The notes: generated from the letters alone by a model not told the origin. DNA of 64,000 nucleotides from an uncultured Coprococcus sp. (GCA_934247115.1 CAKQIY010000001.1:121303-185302); one strand, 5' to 3'; positions 27,431 through 35,438 are shown, counted from the stretch's first letter. Made by a program: numbers and translations.

Positions 27431-28453
27431 TCACAGCACCCCCTTATCTATTCTGTAATGAGCTGCCTTATATATCGGCAGCGCAACGATAAGCAGTGCC
27501 ATGACTATAAGAAACACCACCGCTGTGGCTATTCTTGCCGGCGACACCTGTATATAATCCCCATTGATAAATGTCGCTGCTACCTGAACCACAAATGCAG
27601 CCACCACTGCACAGCCGCATATAGCAAGCATCTGTCCATATAACAATCTGAACAATCGTGCATTTGAAAATCCACATAATTTTCTTATAACTATCTCCTT
27701 GCGACGACGCATGATCCAGAACTCAGATAACGACACACAATTTATCACAGCAAATAACGCGATAAGCATATAAAACTGCTCGTCACTGTATTCACTTCCC
27801 ACATCAACATACTTCTCATTTATCTTGCTGTATAATATGTCGCACTTATCATGATATTTCTCATAGAATCTCAGTATATCCTCCGAAAGCTTCAGATCAG
27901 TGGAAGCGCACTCAAACTCAAGCCCCTGTCCTTCGTGAATATAGTTTCTTATATCCTGTGCATCGCTCTCTATGATAAGCTTATAGTCAAGGAGACTGGA
28001 TTTTCTTGCGGAAGTAATTCCCTTAACCAGCCTCTGTCCGCCATTAACCTTGATAAAGGTTTTTCCATCATCCTCATAGCACAGATCCTGCAATCCTTTA
28101 CCTATGATAACGCTGCCGTTTTCATCAATAATATCCACCGGATATATGAAATCATCCGCTTTTTTCAATAGAATATCTGTAATATGATATCCTGAATCTG
28201 CATCAAGATAGGCCGAATAAGAAGTCAATGTCACATTTGCCTCAAATTCTGACATAGCATCCAGAATCTCATCCATATTCTTAATCTTGGAAATACTTAA
28301 TGTATATGTATACCTGTACTGATAATCATTTACTTCTGCCTGCGCGTACTTTATCTGGCGATAGATATCAGTTCCATTCATGAACGCAATAAATGACACC
28401 ATAATTCCAATCATCAATAAAATTGTAGAATAATGCCTGAATACACCCCTCAT
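27431..28453 (-). CDS. ABC transporter permease, FtsX/MacB-like
   Basis: A 340-residue permease paralogous in layout to the next gene: N-terminal membrane segment (9-27), extracytoplasmic domain (30-225), then three membrane segments including EQFYMLIALFAVINCVSLSEF and IVFLIVMALLIVALPI-like stretches, with RRRKEIVIRKLCGFSNARLF at the cytoplasmic loop. ATG at 28453 is preferred (AAGGAACGGTGATT before it); a TTG eight codons upstream is possible. It forms a heterodimeric exporter with the 26231 permease. Confidence 0.83.
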   Translation of the reverse strand: MRGVFRHYSTILLMIGIMVSFIAFMNGTDIYRQIKYAQAEVNDYQYRYTYTLSISKIKNMDEILDAMSEFEANVTLTSYSAYLDADSGYHITDILLKKADDFIYPVDIIDENGSVIIGKGLQDLCYEDDGKTFIKVNGGQRLVKGITSARKSSLLDYKLIIESDAQDIRNYIHEGQGLEFECASTDLKLSEDILRFYEKYHDKCDILYSKINEKYVDVGSEYSDEQFYMLIALFAVINCVSLSEFWIMRRRKEIVIRKLCGFSNARLFRLLYGQMLAICGCAVVAAFVVQVAATFINGDYIQVSPARIATAVVFLIVMALLIVALPIYKAAHYRIDKGVL

Positions 28454-28498
28454 ATAATCACCGTTCCTTATCTCCAAACATTCCTCACTGCAAAAGCA

Positions 28499-28957
28499 CT
28501 ATAAATGTATAGTATTCTTTATCTTTTCTTTTATATGTTCAAAATTGGTCTGTCTGGTCTCATATGTATCATTTACATATCCCTTAGCATCATCTGTCCA
28601 TTCATACTCAACAAGGAATTTACCATAAAAATCATCCCATTCTAAAAGTTCCACAGACGTACTGCTCGAATAGATATTCTCACTATACAGCTCCCCATTG
28701 CGGTATACTCTTATAGTAACTTCGCCAGAAATAAGTGTGATATCTACATTAAGCCTCACATCTTTTTTACCATCACTTTCATCCTGGAAATATTCACTGC
28801 TACTTACATTGGGAATGCCTTCTGTTTTCTCCATCACCGCATAGCCAGTGGAACTAAGTTCCCACTTATAATCTTTTCTGCCATATGACAAAAGAAGGAC
28901 TGTTAAAATTGCTACTGCCAATACTACTATCGCTGTTATTATTATTTTTCTCTTCAT
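28499..28957 (-). CDS. Secreted or membrane-anchored protein of unknown function
   Basis: A 152-residue protein with one N-terminal membrane segment (5-24, IIITAIVVLAVAILTVLLLS) and an outside domain of alternating beta pattern (DVRLNVDITLISGEVTIRVY, LEWDDFYGKFLVEYEW). No known family recognised. The SD AAAAGGGGG is strong. It lies between the twin secreted proteins and the ABC permeases on one strand, so a role as accessory or immunity factor of that cassette is plausible but unproven. Confidence 0.7.
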   Translation of the reverse strand: MKRKIIITAIVVLAVAILTVLLLSYGRKDYKWELSSTGYAVMEKTEGIPNVSSSEYFQDESDGKKDVRLNVDITLISGEVTIRVYRNGELYSENIYSSSTSVELLEWDDFYGKFLVEYEWTDDAKGYVNDTYETRQTNFEHIKEKIKNTIHL

Positions 28958-28985
28958 ACCAGGTCCCCCTTTTAATTTTAAACAT

Positions 28986-29011
28986 CCCTGATATTTATAT
29001 AAATATCAGGG
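28986..29011 (-). other. Perfect 26-bp palindrome between secreted-protein and accessory genes
   Basis: CCCTGATATTTAT followed by its exact complement ATAAATATCAGGG. No clear U-run follows. It could act as an mRNA processing or attenuation point that keeps the secreted-protein message more abundant than the transporter message. Confidence 0.55.
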
Positions 29012-29033
29012 TGCCTAATGTTCTTCAAACAAC

Positions 29034-29465
29034 TTAATCAACTTCTACAAGAGATATTGAATTCTGTACAGCGCCACTTGATGTAGTTATATTATGAATA
29101 CTTGTAAACTTATCAGCACTTATAAACATTGCTGTGGATACTTTTGTTCCTGATGAAGTTACCACAGCATTACTTCCCCTGCCATCCAATAACTTACCAT
29201 TTTTATATGCTGAACATCTTACCCCTATTTTGTATTTCTTCTTAAGCGCCGCTGACGTTACCGAAGTTGTGTCTGTACCGGCATTAACATTATCGCTTCC
29301 TGTTTGCCAGGTAGCTTCTATCCATCCCATTGCATTAACACCACTAGAACTAAAGCCTCGATAATTTCTTGCTGCTGCAAAAACTGTAATTCCCATAACT
29401 GTCACCAATGTTAAAGACAGTATTATACTTGTCATTATCTTTTTTGTTGTAGTTATATTTTTCAT
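29034..29465 (-). CDS. Secreted protein, twin of the next upstream gene (bacteriocin-like layout)
   Basis: A 143-residue protein with a Sec signal peptide (residues 1-31, IMTSIILSLTLVTVMGITVF ending AAA), leaving a small mature domain of about 110 residues. It is rich in Ser, Thr and Asn with a single Cys in GVRCSAYKNGK, and shares INAGTD/VNAGTD, KYKIGVRC and SIHNITTSSG with the product of 29530-29961. Family not recognised. Size, export signal, duplication and the ABC genes downstream resemble lactococcin-972-type loci, but no homology is claimed. Confidence 0.75.
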   Translation of the reverse strand: MKNITTTKKIMTSIILSLTLVTVMGITVFAAARNYRGFSSSGVNAMGWIEATWQTGSDNVNAGTDTTSVTSAALKKKYKIGVRCSAYKNGKLLDGRGSNAVVTSSGTKVSTAMFISADKFTSIHNITTSSGAVQNSISLVEVD

Positions 29466-29529
29466 ATACCTTTTCCCCCTTTTTAATTATGTTATATACT
29501 CGAGCTTAAATTATCAAATCAATACATGG

Positions 29530-29961
29530 TTAATTTGCAGTCTCAAGCGATCTTGATTTTTTTACTACTCCACTTGATGTTGTTATATTATGAATGCTCG
29601 TAACTTTATCTGCATTTATAAACATTGACGTAGATACTTTTGTATCTGAAGAAGTAACAGTTGTATCACTTCCTGAATTTTTTATTAACTTTCCCCCCTT
29701 ATAAGCAGTACATCTTACCCCTATCTTATACTTAGCGTTTACTGCAGCTTTTGTAGCTGAAATTGTGTCCGTACCAGCATTTATACTATCTTTTCCTGTG
29801 TTCCAGGTTACATTTAACCACCCTGCCGCATCTACGCCACCATAACCAAATCCACCATAAGCTCTAGCCGCAGCAAAAACTGTAATTCCCATAACCACTA
29901 CCAAAGTAAGCGATAAAATAACGCTTGTAAGCATTCTTTTCCTCGTTGTAATATGCTTCAT
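29530..29961 (-). CDS. Secreted protein, twin of the next downstream gene (bacteriocin-like layout)
   Basis: A 143-residue exported protein: signal peptide 1-31 (MLTSVILSLTLVVVMGITVF then AAA) and a mature domain starting near RAYGGFGYGGVDAAGW, with KYKIGVRCTAYKGGK and SIHNITTSSG shared with its twin. ATG at 29961 is chosen because GGGAGG lies 9 bp before it and the start then aligns with the twin; an ATG three codons earlier abuts the SD. It begins 57 bp after the frameshifted agrD-like gene, so both probably share one promoter. Function unknown. Confidence 0.77.
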   Translation of the reverse strand: MKHITTRKRMLTSVILSLTLVVVMGITVFAAARAYGGFGYGGVDAAGWLNVTWNTGKDSINAGTDTISATKAAVNAKYKIGVRCTAYKGGKLIKNSGSDTTVTSSDTKVSTSMFINADKVTSIHNITTSSGVVKKSRSLETAN

Positions 29962-30017
29962 GATTTTCATCCTCCCTTAATCTTTTAATAATTTTTCATG
30001 TTATTGTCATCCTTCAT

Positions 30018-30153
30018 CTATCCTAATATTTCTGTCTCTCTCGACTGATGATATCCAAAAAAGATGCTGTACCAGATGCTTTTTCCGCTATTCTTTCTAC
30101 CAATCTCGCAACACTTTCAAGCACTTTTTTACACTATCAGCCATTTTACTCAT
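30018..30153 (-). pseudogene. agrD: AgrD-like cyclic autoinducer precursor disrupted by two frameshifts
   Basis: From an ATG at 30153 with AGGAAAGGGG directly before it, the frame reads MSKMADSVKK and then breaks in a run of six A (minus strand). A second frame gives VLESVARLVERIAEKASGTA and breaks in a run of six T. The third frame gives GYHQSRETEILG and a stop at 30018. With one base added to each run the product is an unbroken 45-residue peptide: an amphipathic N-terminal helix, a core SGTASFFGYHQ, and an acidic tail. This matches clostridial cyclic-lactone autoinducer precursors in length and three-part shape. The core has Ser rather than Cys, so it would be a lactone. It may be a real pseudogene, a slippage-controlled gene, or two homopolymer sequencing errors. 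Confidence 0.68.
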
Positions 30154-30307
30154 CCCCTTTCCTCAATTTTTCTATAACCATTGCTATGACAACAGATATC
30201 AATGCCATACCAATTGCTATACTGATTTCAACATCATTTCGCAAAAGCATAAAAACAATCACTTCAATGCTACTTATTCGCATTGCAATTTTGCAATTTT
30301 TTACCAT
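30146..30307 (-). CDS. 53-residue membrane ORF overlapping agrD, possible AgrB C-terminal remnant
   Basis: ATG at 30307 gives a peptide beginning MVKNCKIAMRISSIEVIVFM, with one strong membrane segment (ISIAIGMALISVVIAMVI) and the tail EKLRKGDE. Its stop overlaps the agrD-like start (GATGAGTAA), just as agrB usually overlaps agrD. No good SD is seen, and no further AgrB-like sequence was found upstream. I read it as the 3' end of a lost agrB copy. A small functional membrane peptide cannot be excluded. Confidence 0.4.
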   Translation of the reverse strand: MVKNCKIAMRISSIEVIVFMLLRNDVEISIAIGMALISVVIAMVIEKLRKGDE

Positions 30308-30433
30308 CATTCAGATATAAAACTACATCTAGTTGTAATCTTCTTACTGTAAAGCAAAATTTAACAATAATGATATGCGTATAGATAGCTAGCCGATATT
30401 CTCTCACATTCAATAGTCTAACTATATATCGAC

Positions 30434-30462
30434 ATTCTACAGTATTTTTATCTTATTTACAA
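30434..30462 (-). promoter_or_regulatory. Promoter of the agrD-like / secreted-protein / ABC unit
   Basis: Minus strand: -35 TTGTAA (30457-30462), exact 17-bp spacer, -10 TAGAAT (30434-30439). It lies behind the lipoprotein terminator and about 120 bp before the small ORF. This is the only good promoter before the agrD-like gene and the secreted twins. Confidence 0.6.
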
Positions 30463-30496
30463 GCATTTTATCTTTAACTATCGCATAGTATATAAA

Positions 30497-30537
30497 ACAA
30501 GGACGGATGCCAACACGAAACATGTCTCCATCCGTCC
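30497..30537 (-). terminator. Intrinsic terminator of the lipoprotein gene
   Basis: GGACGGATG (30501-30509) pairs with CATCCGTCC (30529-30537). On the minus strand TTGTTTTATA follows the stem. It lies 31 bp after the lipoprotein stop. Confidence 0.82.
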
Positions 30538-30568
30538 CTGTAATCAGTTACGCTCACTCTATATCTTT

Positions 30569-32029
30569 TTACTCCTCTGCATCTCCCTCATCTGTAAAAG
30601 AGTCCGCTGCCAGATCGGCCTTACTCTTATCCTGGACTATATCTACCTCCTGTCCATCTCTGGCATCCAACATTACAAGCTGTAATGGATAGCCTGAACC
30701 ATATGCATAGACCTCATTTCCGCTATCACTATCCATACTCTCCGCAAATACATACACAGGAATTATCTCATATGTATTCTCTCCTGTCTTTGTCCGGAAG
30801 TATGTAAGCCTCACATCATCGAATGTTACATCCGAATATCCATCATAACCTGCAAAATGCTCTGGTATTACCTTCTGCAGGTTTTCCAGGGCCTCATCCC
30901 ATGATATAAGATTCTTAACTTCATGAAGTTCATCATCCGATTTCATAGGCCATGAGCAGCTAAAATAGTTGAGGCCTCCATCATCTATACCTATACTGTA
31001 TGAAGTTATTTCTGAGTTGTAATACGAATCTATTGTATCTATATCTGATTTTTTAAACCTCAGAGTATCTATATTATTAGCCCCCGGCTGGTAAACCAGC
31101 TGTCCATTGATAGCTGAAACATAGCTGACATCATATCCATATTTATCAGTCGTGACCACGTTATATTCTTTATCTCTGCCTTCTCTGCACAGATCCGCCA
31201 CAGATACCTCACTGACATCCCACAGATTCCATTTGTCAAAATAACCCAGGGCCTTCAGCCTGACCTCGTCAATGGTCATACCACATTTATTCTCTACTTC
31301 ATCCAGTGACTCCAGTCCTTCCTTCTCATCATCACCCAGCATCTCATCCAGCCCACTATTCATTGGTTCTAACGCCTCATACGAGATATGCTCCACCTGT
31401 AATTCCTGCAGTTCCTGAGGTATCTCTCTGAACAGTTCAAACAACTGGATTCCACTGCATGCCGACCCATCTGAATTAATAAAATGGACCTCAAAAATCC
31501 TTCCATCTATTTTTCCTATAAAATCATCAGCAGAAAGATCCAGTTCATCATCTGTTCTCTTGAGTATTATATCTACATACGCTTCTGTCATTGCTGCTTC
31601 CGATGGGGCATTATGAATACCTGTATCCGCGTCCAGAATGGCTCTCAATATCTTCTCCTTATCTTCATCAGTACCTCCAACGAGTGTATATTCTTTGGTA
31701 TACATTCTGTCGGTATTCGGGACCTTAATTTCTGACGCATTTACTGTAATTTTCTTGAGAAGTGTTCCATCTGTATTCAGTTCCTCATGTGCACTCTCCG
31801 GAATTTCCAGCTTCTGTGCTATCACGCTGACTGAAGGACTCTGCTCTGTCACCGCTGCTTCATCTGAGGAACCTGCAGTCTCTGTTATCTCCCCAGTTGA
31901 GTCGTATTCCATGACACTGTCTCCCTCGAAATTAGATACATTGTAATCAACTTTCTTGTCACCGCAGCCCGTCATTGCCAGCATGGACGCAACTGCCAGG
32001 ACGCATATTCCTTTATAACCTTTTTTCAT
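30569..32029 (-). CDS. Lipoprotein of unknown function
   Basis: A 486-residue exported lipoprotein. The signal peptide ends in LAMTGC with the lipidated Cys at 22, followed by an acidic, Ser/Glu-rich linker and a large globular region. No domain was recognised. The C-terminal half has repeated motifs such as YFSCSWPMKSDDELHEVKNL and VTFDDVRLTYFR, suggesting a two-lobed beta domain as in some regulatory lipoproteins. It lies between the gene behind agrB and the agrD-like region, is followed by its own terminator, and is preceded by the stem-loop at 32068-32104. Confidence 0.8.
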   Translation of the reverse strand: MKKGYKGICVLAVASMLAMTGCGDKKVDYNVSNFEGDSVMEYDSTGEITETAGSSDEAAVTEQSPSVSVIAQKLEIPESAHEELNTDGTLLKKITVNASEIKVPNTDRMYTKEYTLVGGTDEDKEKILRAILDADTGIHNAPSEAAMTEAYVDIILKRTDDELDLSADDFIGKIDGRIFEVHFINSDGSACSGIQLFELFREIPQELQELQVEHISYEALEPMNSGLDEMLGDDEKEGLESLDEVENKCGMTIDEVRLKALGYFDKWNLWDVSEVSVADLCREGRDKEYNVVTTDKYGYDVSYVSAINGQLVYQPGANNIDTLRFKKSDIDTIDSYYNSEITSYSIGIDDGGLNYFSCSWPMKSDDELHEVKNLISWDEALENLQKVIPEHFAGYDGYSDVTFDDVRLTYFRTKTGENTYEIIPVYVFAESMDSDSGNEVYAYGSGYPLQLVMLDARDGQEVDIVQDKSKADLAADSFTDEGDAEE

Positions 32030-32067
32030 AAAGCTATCATACTCCTATTACTCCTATTTCTACACAA

Positions 32068-32104
32068 TCATGGATTAATTCATCTTATATGAACTAACCC
32101 ATGA
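32068..32104 (-). other. Imperfect stem-loop between the 156-residue ORF and the lipoprotein gene
   Basis: TCATGGgTTAgTTCAT pairs with ATGAAtTAAtCCATGA around ATAAG. It sits 13 bp after a stop codon and 39 bp before the lipoprotein ATG, with no clear U-run. Probably a weak terminator or attenuator. Confidence 0.45.
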
Positions 32105-32116
32105 CTCTTTATGTTA

Positions 32117-32587
32117 TTAATTTTCTTTAGGAAATACTGTGTAATTCTGCGTAGAATCAGGACTCCACCAACCGGTAGTCACTGTCGAAGACACAGCGGT
32201 TCTTGCCGTTCTTAAACATACATACCTGTCTTCGCTTTCCTTTGCCCAATTTGTTATTGATCCCTTTGTTCCTATTGGTATTTTAACAACTTTTGATCTT
32301 TCCGACTCTTCATCACCCACATATTTTTTTCCCATTACCCTTGTATATATAACTCTTCCTGTAGTTGGGTATACAAACACCTTCGTTTTATTATTCTTTA
32401 CTCTCCACTCAGAAAGGCGTGTACCTTTAACACTGTTATCATGAGAAAATTCTTTGTTTACTGTGTTTGGAATAGGATCTGTACTGTTGGCACTTGCAGA
32501 TACTGCTGCGCCTGTAAGCGCGATAATATCCCCTGCCAAATCCTCTAGAATATCCGACACGATTTTTCTGCATCTTTCTCTATTCAC
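32117..32587 (-). CDS. Uncharacterised protein encoded directly behind agrB
   Basis: A 156-residue product. A GTG start at 32587 is chosen because AAGGGGGAG stands 4 bp before it; an ATG six codons upstream lacks an SD. The N-terminus (CRKIVSDILEDLAGDIIALT then GAAVSASANS) is moderately hydrophobic but carries acidic residues, so it is a poor Sec signal. The rest is basic and beta-rich (KTKVFVYPTTGRVIYTRV) with a Trp-rich end (VTTGWWSPDSTQNY). It occupies the place where agrD normally lies but is three times too long. No family recognised. Confidence 0.6.
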   Translation of the reverse strand: MNRERCRKIVSDILEDLAGDIIALTGAAVSASANSTDPIPNTVNKEFSHDNSVKGTRLSEWRVKNNKTKVFVYPTTGRVIYTRVMGKKYVGDEESERSKVVKIPIGTKGSITNWAKESEDRYVCLRTARTAVSSTVTTGWWSPDSTQNYTVFPKEN

Positions 32588-32606
32588 TTTTCTCCCCCTT
32601 TCCATT

Positions 32607-33224
32607 TTATTCTACAGGTACATCACATTCTCCCTGCTCTCCCTGCGATCTGACATGGTATCCCAGCATAAAAATCTCTGAACACACCACCTCTATAATC
32701 TCAAGCAACAACACCCATAAAATATAATTGCCGAAATTATCTAGTACACAATATCCCACAAAGGACATCAATACCCCCATTATTCCTTTACCCTTGATTT
32801 TTCTTCGCGTCCTACCAGTGTAGTCAGGTCTCTGTGGAGACGGAATCGGGGCAACGCATATCATCAGGATCAGCACAATGGAAAATACCCATACCCAGGC
32901 TCTTTTTATATCTATATTGCTGCCACACATTACTGCACACGCATGAATCCCCACAGTCATAAATGTACATCCAAACCATGTTCTCATATGAACCCCGCCC
33001 ATGTAGACTCGTGTGAGACATATAACTACATAACAAACGAAGCATTCCAAGAGCTTACCAAACGCACCAAACAGCAGAATAAGAATCAATACCTTTTCTA
33101 CATCATCTATGATATTCTCCAGAGAATAACAAACCTTGACATCTCTAGTACACTTTTCGTTATAACTTTTTCCCAGTAATAATTCTGTCAACTTCACACA
33201 TATCCTACGATTCAGCTTCTCCAT
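32607..33224 (-). CDS. agrB: AgrB-like membrane cysteine endopeptidase
   Basis: Processes and cyclises the AgrD signal precursor at the membrane. About 205 residues with five or six membrane segments. The catalytic pair is present with the right spacing, His and Cys seven apart in GGVHMRTWFGC, as His77/Cys84 in S. aureus AgrB. N-terminal MEKLNRRICVKLTELLL is typical. ATG at 33224 follows GAGGGTTGAT; a GTG four codons upstream is less likely. It diverges from the agrC-like gene across a 199-bp region that holds a LytTR-type direct repeat. No intact agrD is adjacent. The best candidate is the frameshifted one at 30018-30153. Confidence 0.9.
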   Translation of the reverse strand: MEKLNRRICVKLTELLLGKSYNEKCTRDVKVCYSLENIIDDVEKVLILILLFGAFGKLLECFVCYVVICLTRVYMGGVHMRTWFGCTFMTVGIHACAVMCGSNIDIKRAWVWVFSIVLILMICVAPIPSPQRPDYTGRTRRKIKGKGIMGVLMSFVGYCVLDNFGNYILWVLLLEIIEVVCSEIFMLGYHVRSQGEQGECDVPVE

Positions 33225-33292
33225 ATCAACCCTCACTACTTATCTGTTTAGCACATCGTCTTCTGCCATTCAATAGCTCAGGCTTATCTTGT

Positions 33293-33323
33293 CACGAACG
33301 GCACCTCTAATTACATGAACGAC
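33293..33323. promoter_or_regulatory. LytTR-type direct repeat in the agrB-agrC divergent region
   Basis: CACGAACGGC (33293-33302) and CATGAACGAC (33314-33323) on the plus strand, i.e. CGTTCGTG and CGTTCATG on the minus strand, repeat at a period of exactly 21 bp, two helical turns. LytTR regulators bind such pairs with a GTT core. It ends 22 bp before the agrC -35 and is the likely site of the regulator encoded at 34710. Confidence 0.65.
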
Positions 33324-33345
33324 ATTTCTCGACGCATATACGCAA

Positions 33346-33375
33346 TTGACTCACCCTCTACTGTTCTCGTATAAT
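33346..33375 (+). promoter_or_regulatory. Sigma-A promoter of the agrC-like operon
   Basis: -35 TTGACT (33346-33351), 18-bp spacer, -10 TATAAT (33370-33375). This near-consensus promoter is followed by a 48-bp leader and an AAGGGG ribosome binding site. Confidence 0.75.
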
Positions 33376-33423
33376 CATACTGTGCTTTTAACTTATCAGA
33401 TGCATTTGTAAGGGGATTTTTAT

Positions 33424-34686
33424 ATGAACATATATGTAGATCTGGGCAGCTTTGCCCTTGAGATAATAACAGATTTAATATTTATATCCATACTGCTCCA
33501 TATTCCATTAAAAAAAGCCTGTCATCCCATCCTCTATCCAGTCAGTTATTTTATTTTTGGATCACTTGTTACCCAGCTTCTTCCGAATTTGCTTGGATGG
33601 ATTCTCCTGTGTTTACTTTGTTTTTGCATGTATAAATGTACATTTCACTCTTCATATTTTGACACACTAATCATATACATAATTTGCGATACATTATTAC
33701 TCATCATCCAAAACTTATATATACTGGCTGCCAGCCATCTCAATATTACAAACATAAACATAGTCGCTATATCAGGATCCATATTTTCACTTATAGCAAT
33801 TTGCTGCATCTGCCACTTCATTCCCCTAAACAAGCTATACACCAAATTTATGCAGGGCAGTAAATTTACAAAATTTCTACTTATACACATATTCGTGATA
33901 TTCGAGATAGAGCTGGGAGTACGCAAATACACCAATATAGACACGTTGGCGGCCATATCTCTTATCACATCATTTGCCGTAATTATAATCATCACCGATA
34001 TAGTCATTCTGAAACAGCAACAGACCATCACCAGACAGCAACACGACCTGATAAACTACAAGACTTATCAGCCTATGATGTCTGACCTGATCGACGACAT
34101 CCGTGGTAAGCAGCACGACTTCAACAACGAGATTGCCGCCATACGCATGCTGCCATTCTCCTATAAAGACTATAATTCTCTTCGGGATGCACTGATAAAC
34201 TGTTCAGATCTTGTCATTTCCGAGTACAGGGAAGCAGATCTTCTAAAGATCAATCTTACTGTAGTAGCCGGATTCATACACAGTAAGATCATTCAGGCAG
34301 AAAAGCTTGGCAAACAGATAAATGTAACCATCCACGATCACACACTCAAAAGCCCGATGCCCGAATACGAACTTATTCGGGTAATTGGAATCCTTGTGGA
34401 TAATGCTCTGGAAGCAGTAAACCAGGGCGACTCTATATCATTGCATCTGGACAGCAGTGAAAACAGAATCATTATATCCACCCTGAATGAAGGGCCTGAG
34501 CTCTCCCAGGAGCTCCGCAATAAAATGTTTACACGAGGGTATTCTACCAAAACTACGGATTGCAAACATCATGGTCAGGGACTTCCGAATCTAAAAAAGC
34601 TGGTGGATCAGTACAAGGGCAGAGTGTATATCGAAAACAGCTATAATATAGGGAAAACATTTGTTAAAATTGAGGTTATAGTCTGA
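33424..34686 (+). CDS. agrC: AgrC-like sensor histidine kinase
   Basis: A 420-residue peptide-sensing kinase of the HPK10 type. The N-terminal 190 residues hold six to seven membrane segments. A coiled linker (KQQQTITRQQHDLINYKTYQ) leads to the phosphoacceptor region RGKQHDFNNEIAAI, with His in QHDFNN. The GHKL ATPase domain has the N-box GILVDNALEAV and the G-rich segment HGQGLPNLKKLV. It is followed after 23 bp by the LytTR regulator gene, forming an agrCA-like pair divergent from agrB. The ligand would be a cyclic peptide made by AgrB. Confidence 0.9.
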   Translation: MNIYVDLGSFALEIITDLIFISILLHIPLKKACHPILYPVSYFIFGSLVTQLLPNLLGWILLCLLCFCMYKCTFHSSYFDTLIIYIICDTLLLIIQNLYILAASHLNITNINIVAISGSIFSLIAICCICHFIPLNKLYTKFMQGSKFTKFLLIHIFVIFEIELGVRKYTNIDTLAAISLITSFAVIIIITDIVILKQQQTITRQQHDLINYKTYQPMMSDLIDDIRGKQHDFNNEIAAIRMLPFSYKDYNSLRDALINCSDLVISEYREADLLKINLTVVAGFIHSKIIQAEKLGKQINVTIHDHTLKSPMPEYELIRVIGILVDNALEAVNQGDSISLHLDSSENRIIISTLNEGPELSQELRNKMFTRGYSTKTTDCKHHGQGLPNLKKLVDQYKGRVYIENSYNIGKTFVKIEVIV

Positions 34687-34709
34687 CAGACTTAGGGAGG
34701 TTTAAACTT

Positions 34710-35438
34710 ATGAAGGCACTTATAGTGGAAGACAACGTAGCACAGTTAAACGGAACAGCAGCCATGATATCTGAGGTATTCAGAGATATCGAATGTCTGA
34801 CAGCCGTAAGCTATGATGAGGGCGTTGAATTAATTGAAGATAATATATTCAGTCTGTTTCTGTTGGATATCCAGCTTGGGGAGGGCACTGACAAGGACGG
34901 CATAGCACTTGGAGAATACATCAGGTCACTTGAACCATATCAGACCACTCCCATTCTGTTTATAACCGCACTCCCGGATCAGGCGAGACGAGCCATTCAC
35001 AGCACCAACTGCTATGACTACATCATGAAACCATTTGATCAATCCGATCTGATAAAAACCATACAAAGGCTTCTCAAGCTATCCATTATGGAAGAGCCTC
35101 TGGTCGAGTTAACGGATAGAAATGGTGTGTATATGCGTCTGAAACCGGATGAGCTCCTGTATATCAAATCAGAGCTCCGCAACATGCATGTATTCACAGT
35201 CAAAGAATCATTTGTCACCGCCGGGCTGCGGCTCGCAGACCTCGAAGCGAATCTGCCAGTCTGCTTTGTGAGATGCCATAAAAGCTATATAATCAATATG
35301 CACCATGTACGTTCATTTGACAGGAAAACAGCAGCCTTGCTCCTTGACACCCCACGCCCAGCGCTTATCCCTGTGGGAAGAAAGTATATTGATTATATCT
35401 ATATGCTCATTAACACTCATAATCAGCCTGATAAATAA
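34710..35438 (+). CDS. agrA: AgrA-like response regulator, REC-LytTR
   Basis: A 242-residue regulator. The receiver domain (1-120) has E7-D8 as acidic pocket, D53 in LLDIQL as phosphoacceptor, the conserved Thr in FITALP and Lys in IMKPFD. The C-terminal LytTR domain (135-240) has LLYIKSELRNMHVFT and FVRCHKSYIINMHHV. Partner of the kinases on either side. The direct repeat at 33293-33323 is its most likely target, giving feedback control of agrB and its own operon. AGGGAGG precedes the ATG. Confidence 0.92.
   Translation: MKALIVEDNVAQLNGTAAMISEVFRDIECLTAVSYDEGVELIEDNIFSLFLLDIQLGEGTDKDGIALGEYIRSLEPYQTTPILFITALPDQARRAIHSTNCYDYIMKPFDQSDLIKTIQRLLKLSIMEEPLVELTDRNGVYMRLKPDELLYIKSELRNMHVFTVKESFVTAGLRLADLEANLPVCFVRCHKSYIINMHHVRSFDRKTAALLLDTPRPALIPVGRKYIDYIYMLINTHNQPDK

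Noticed and set aside
30301..30350. AgrA-like site TACAGTAAGA / TACAACTAGA near the agrD-like promoter
   Set aside because: The two halves are only 14 bp apart and match the LytTR core poorly, unlike the clean 21-bp pair at 33293-33323.
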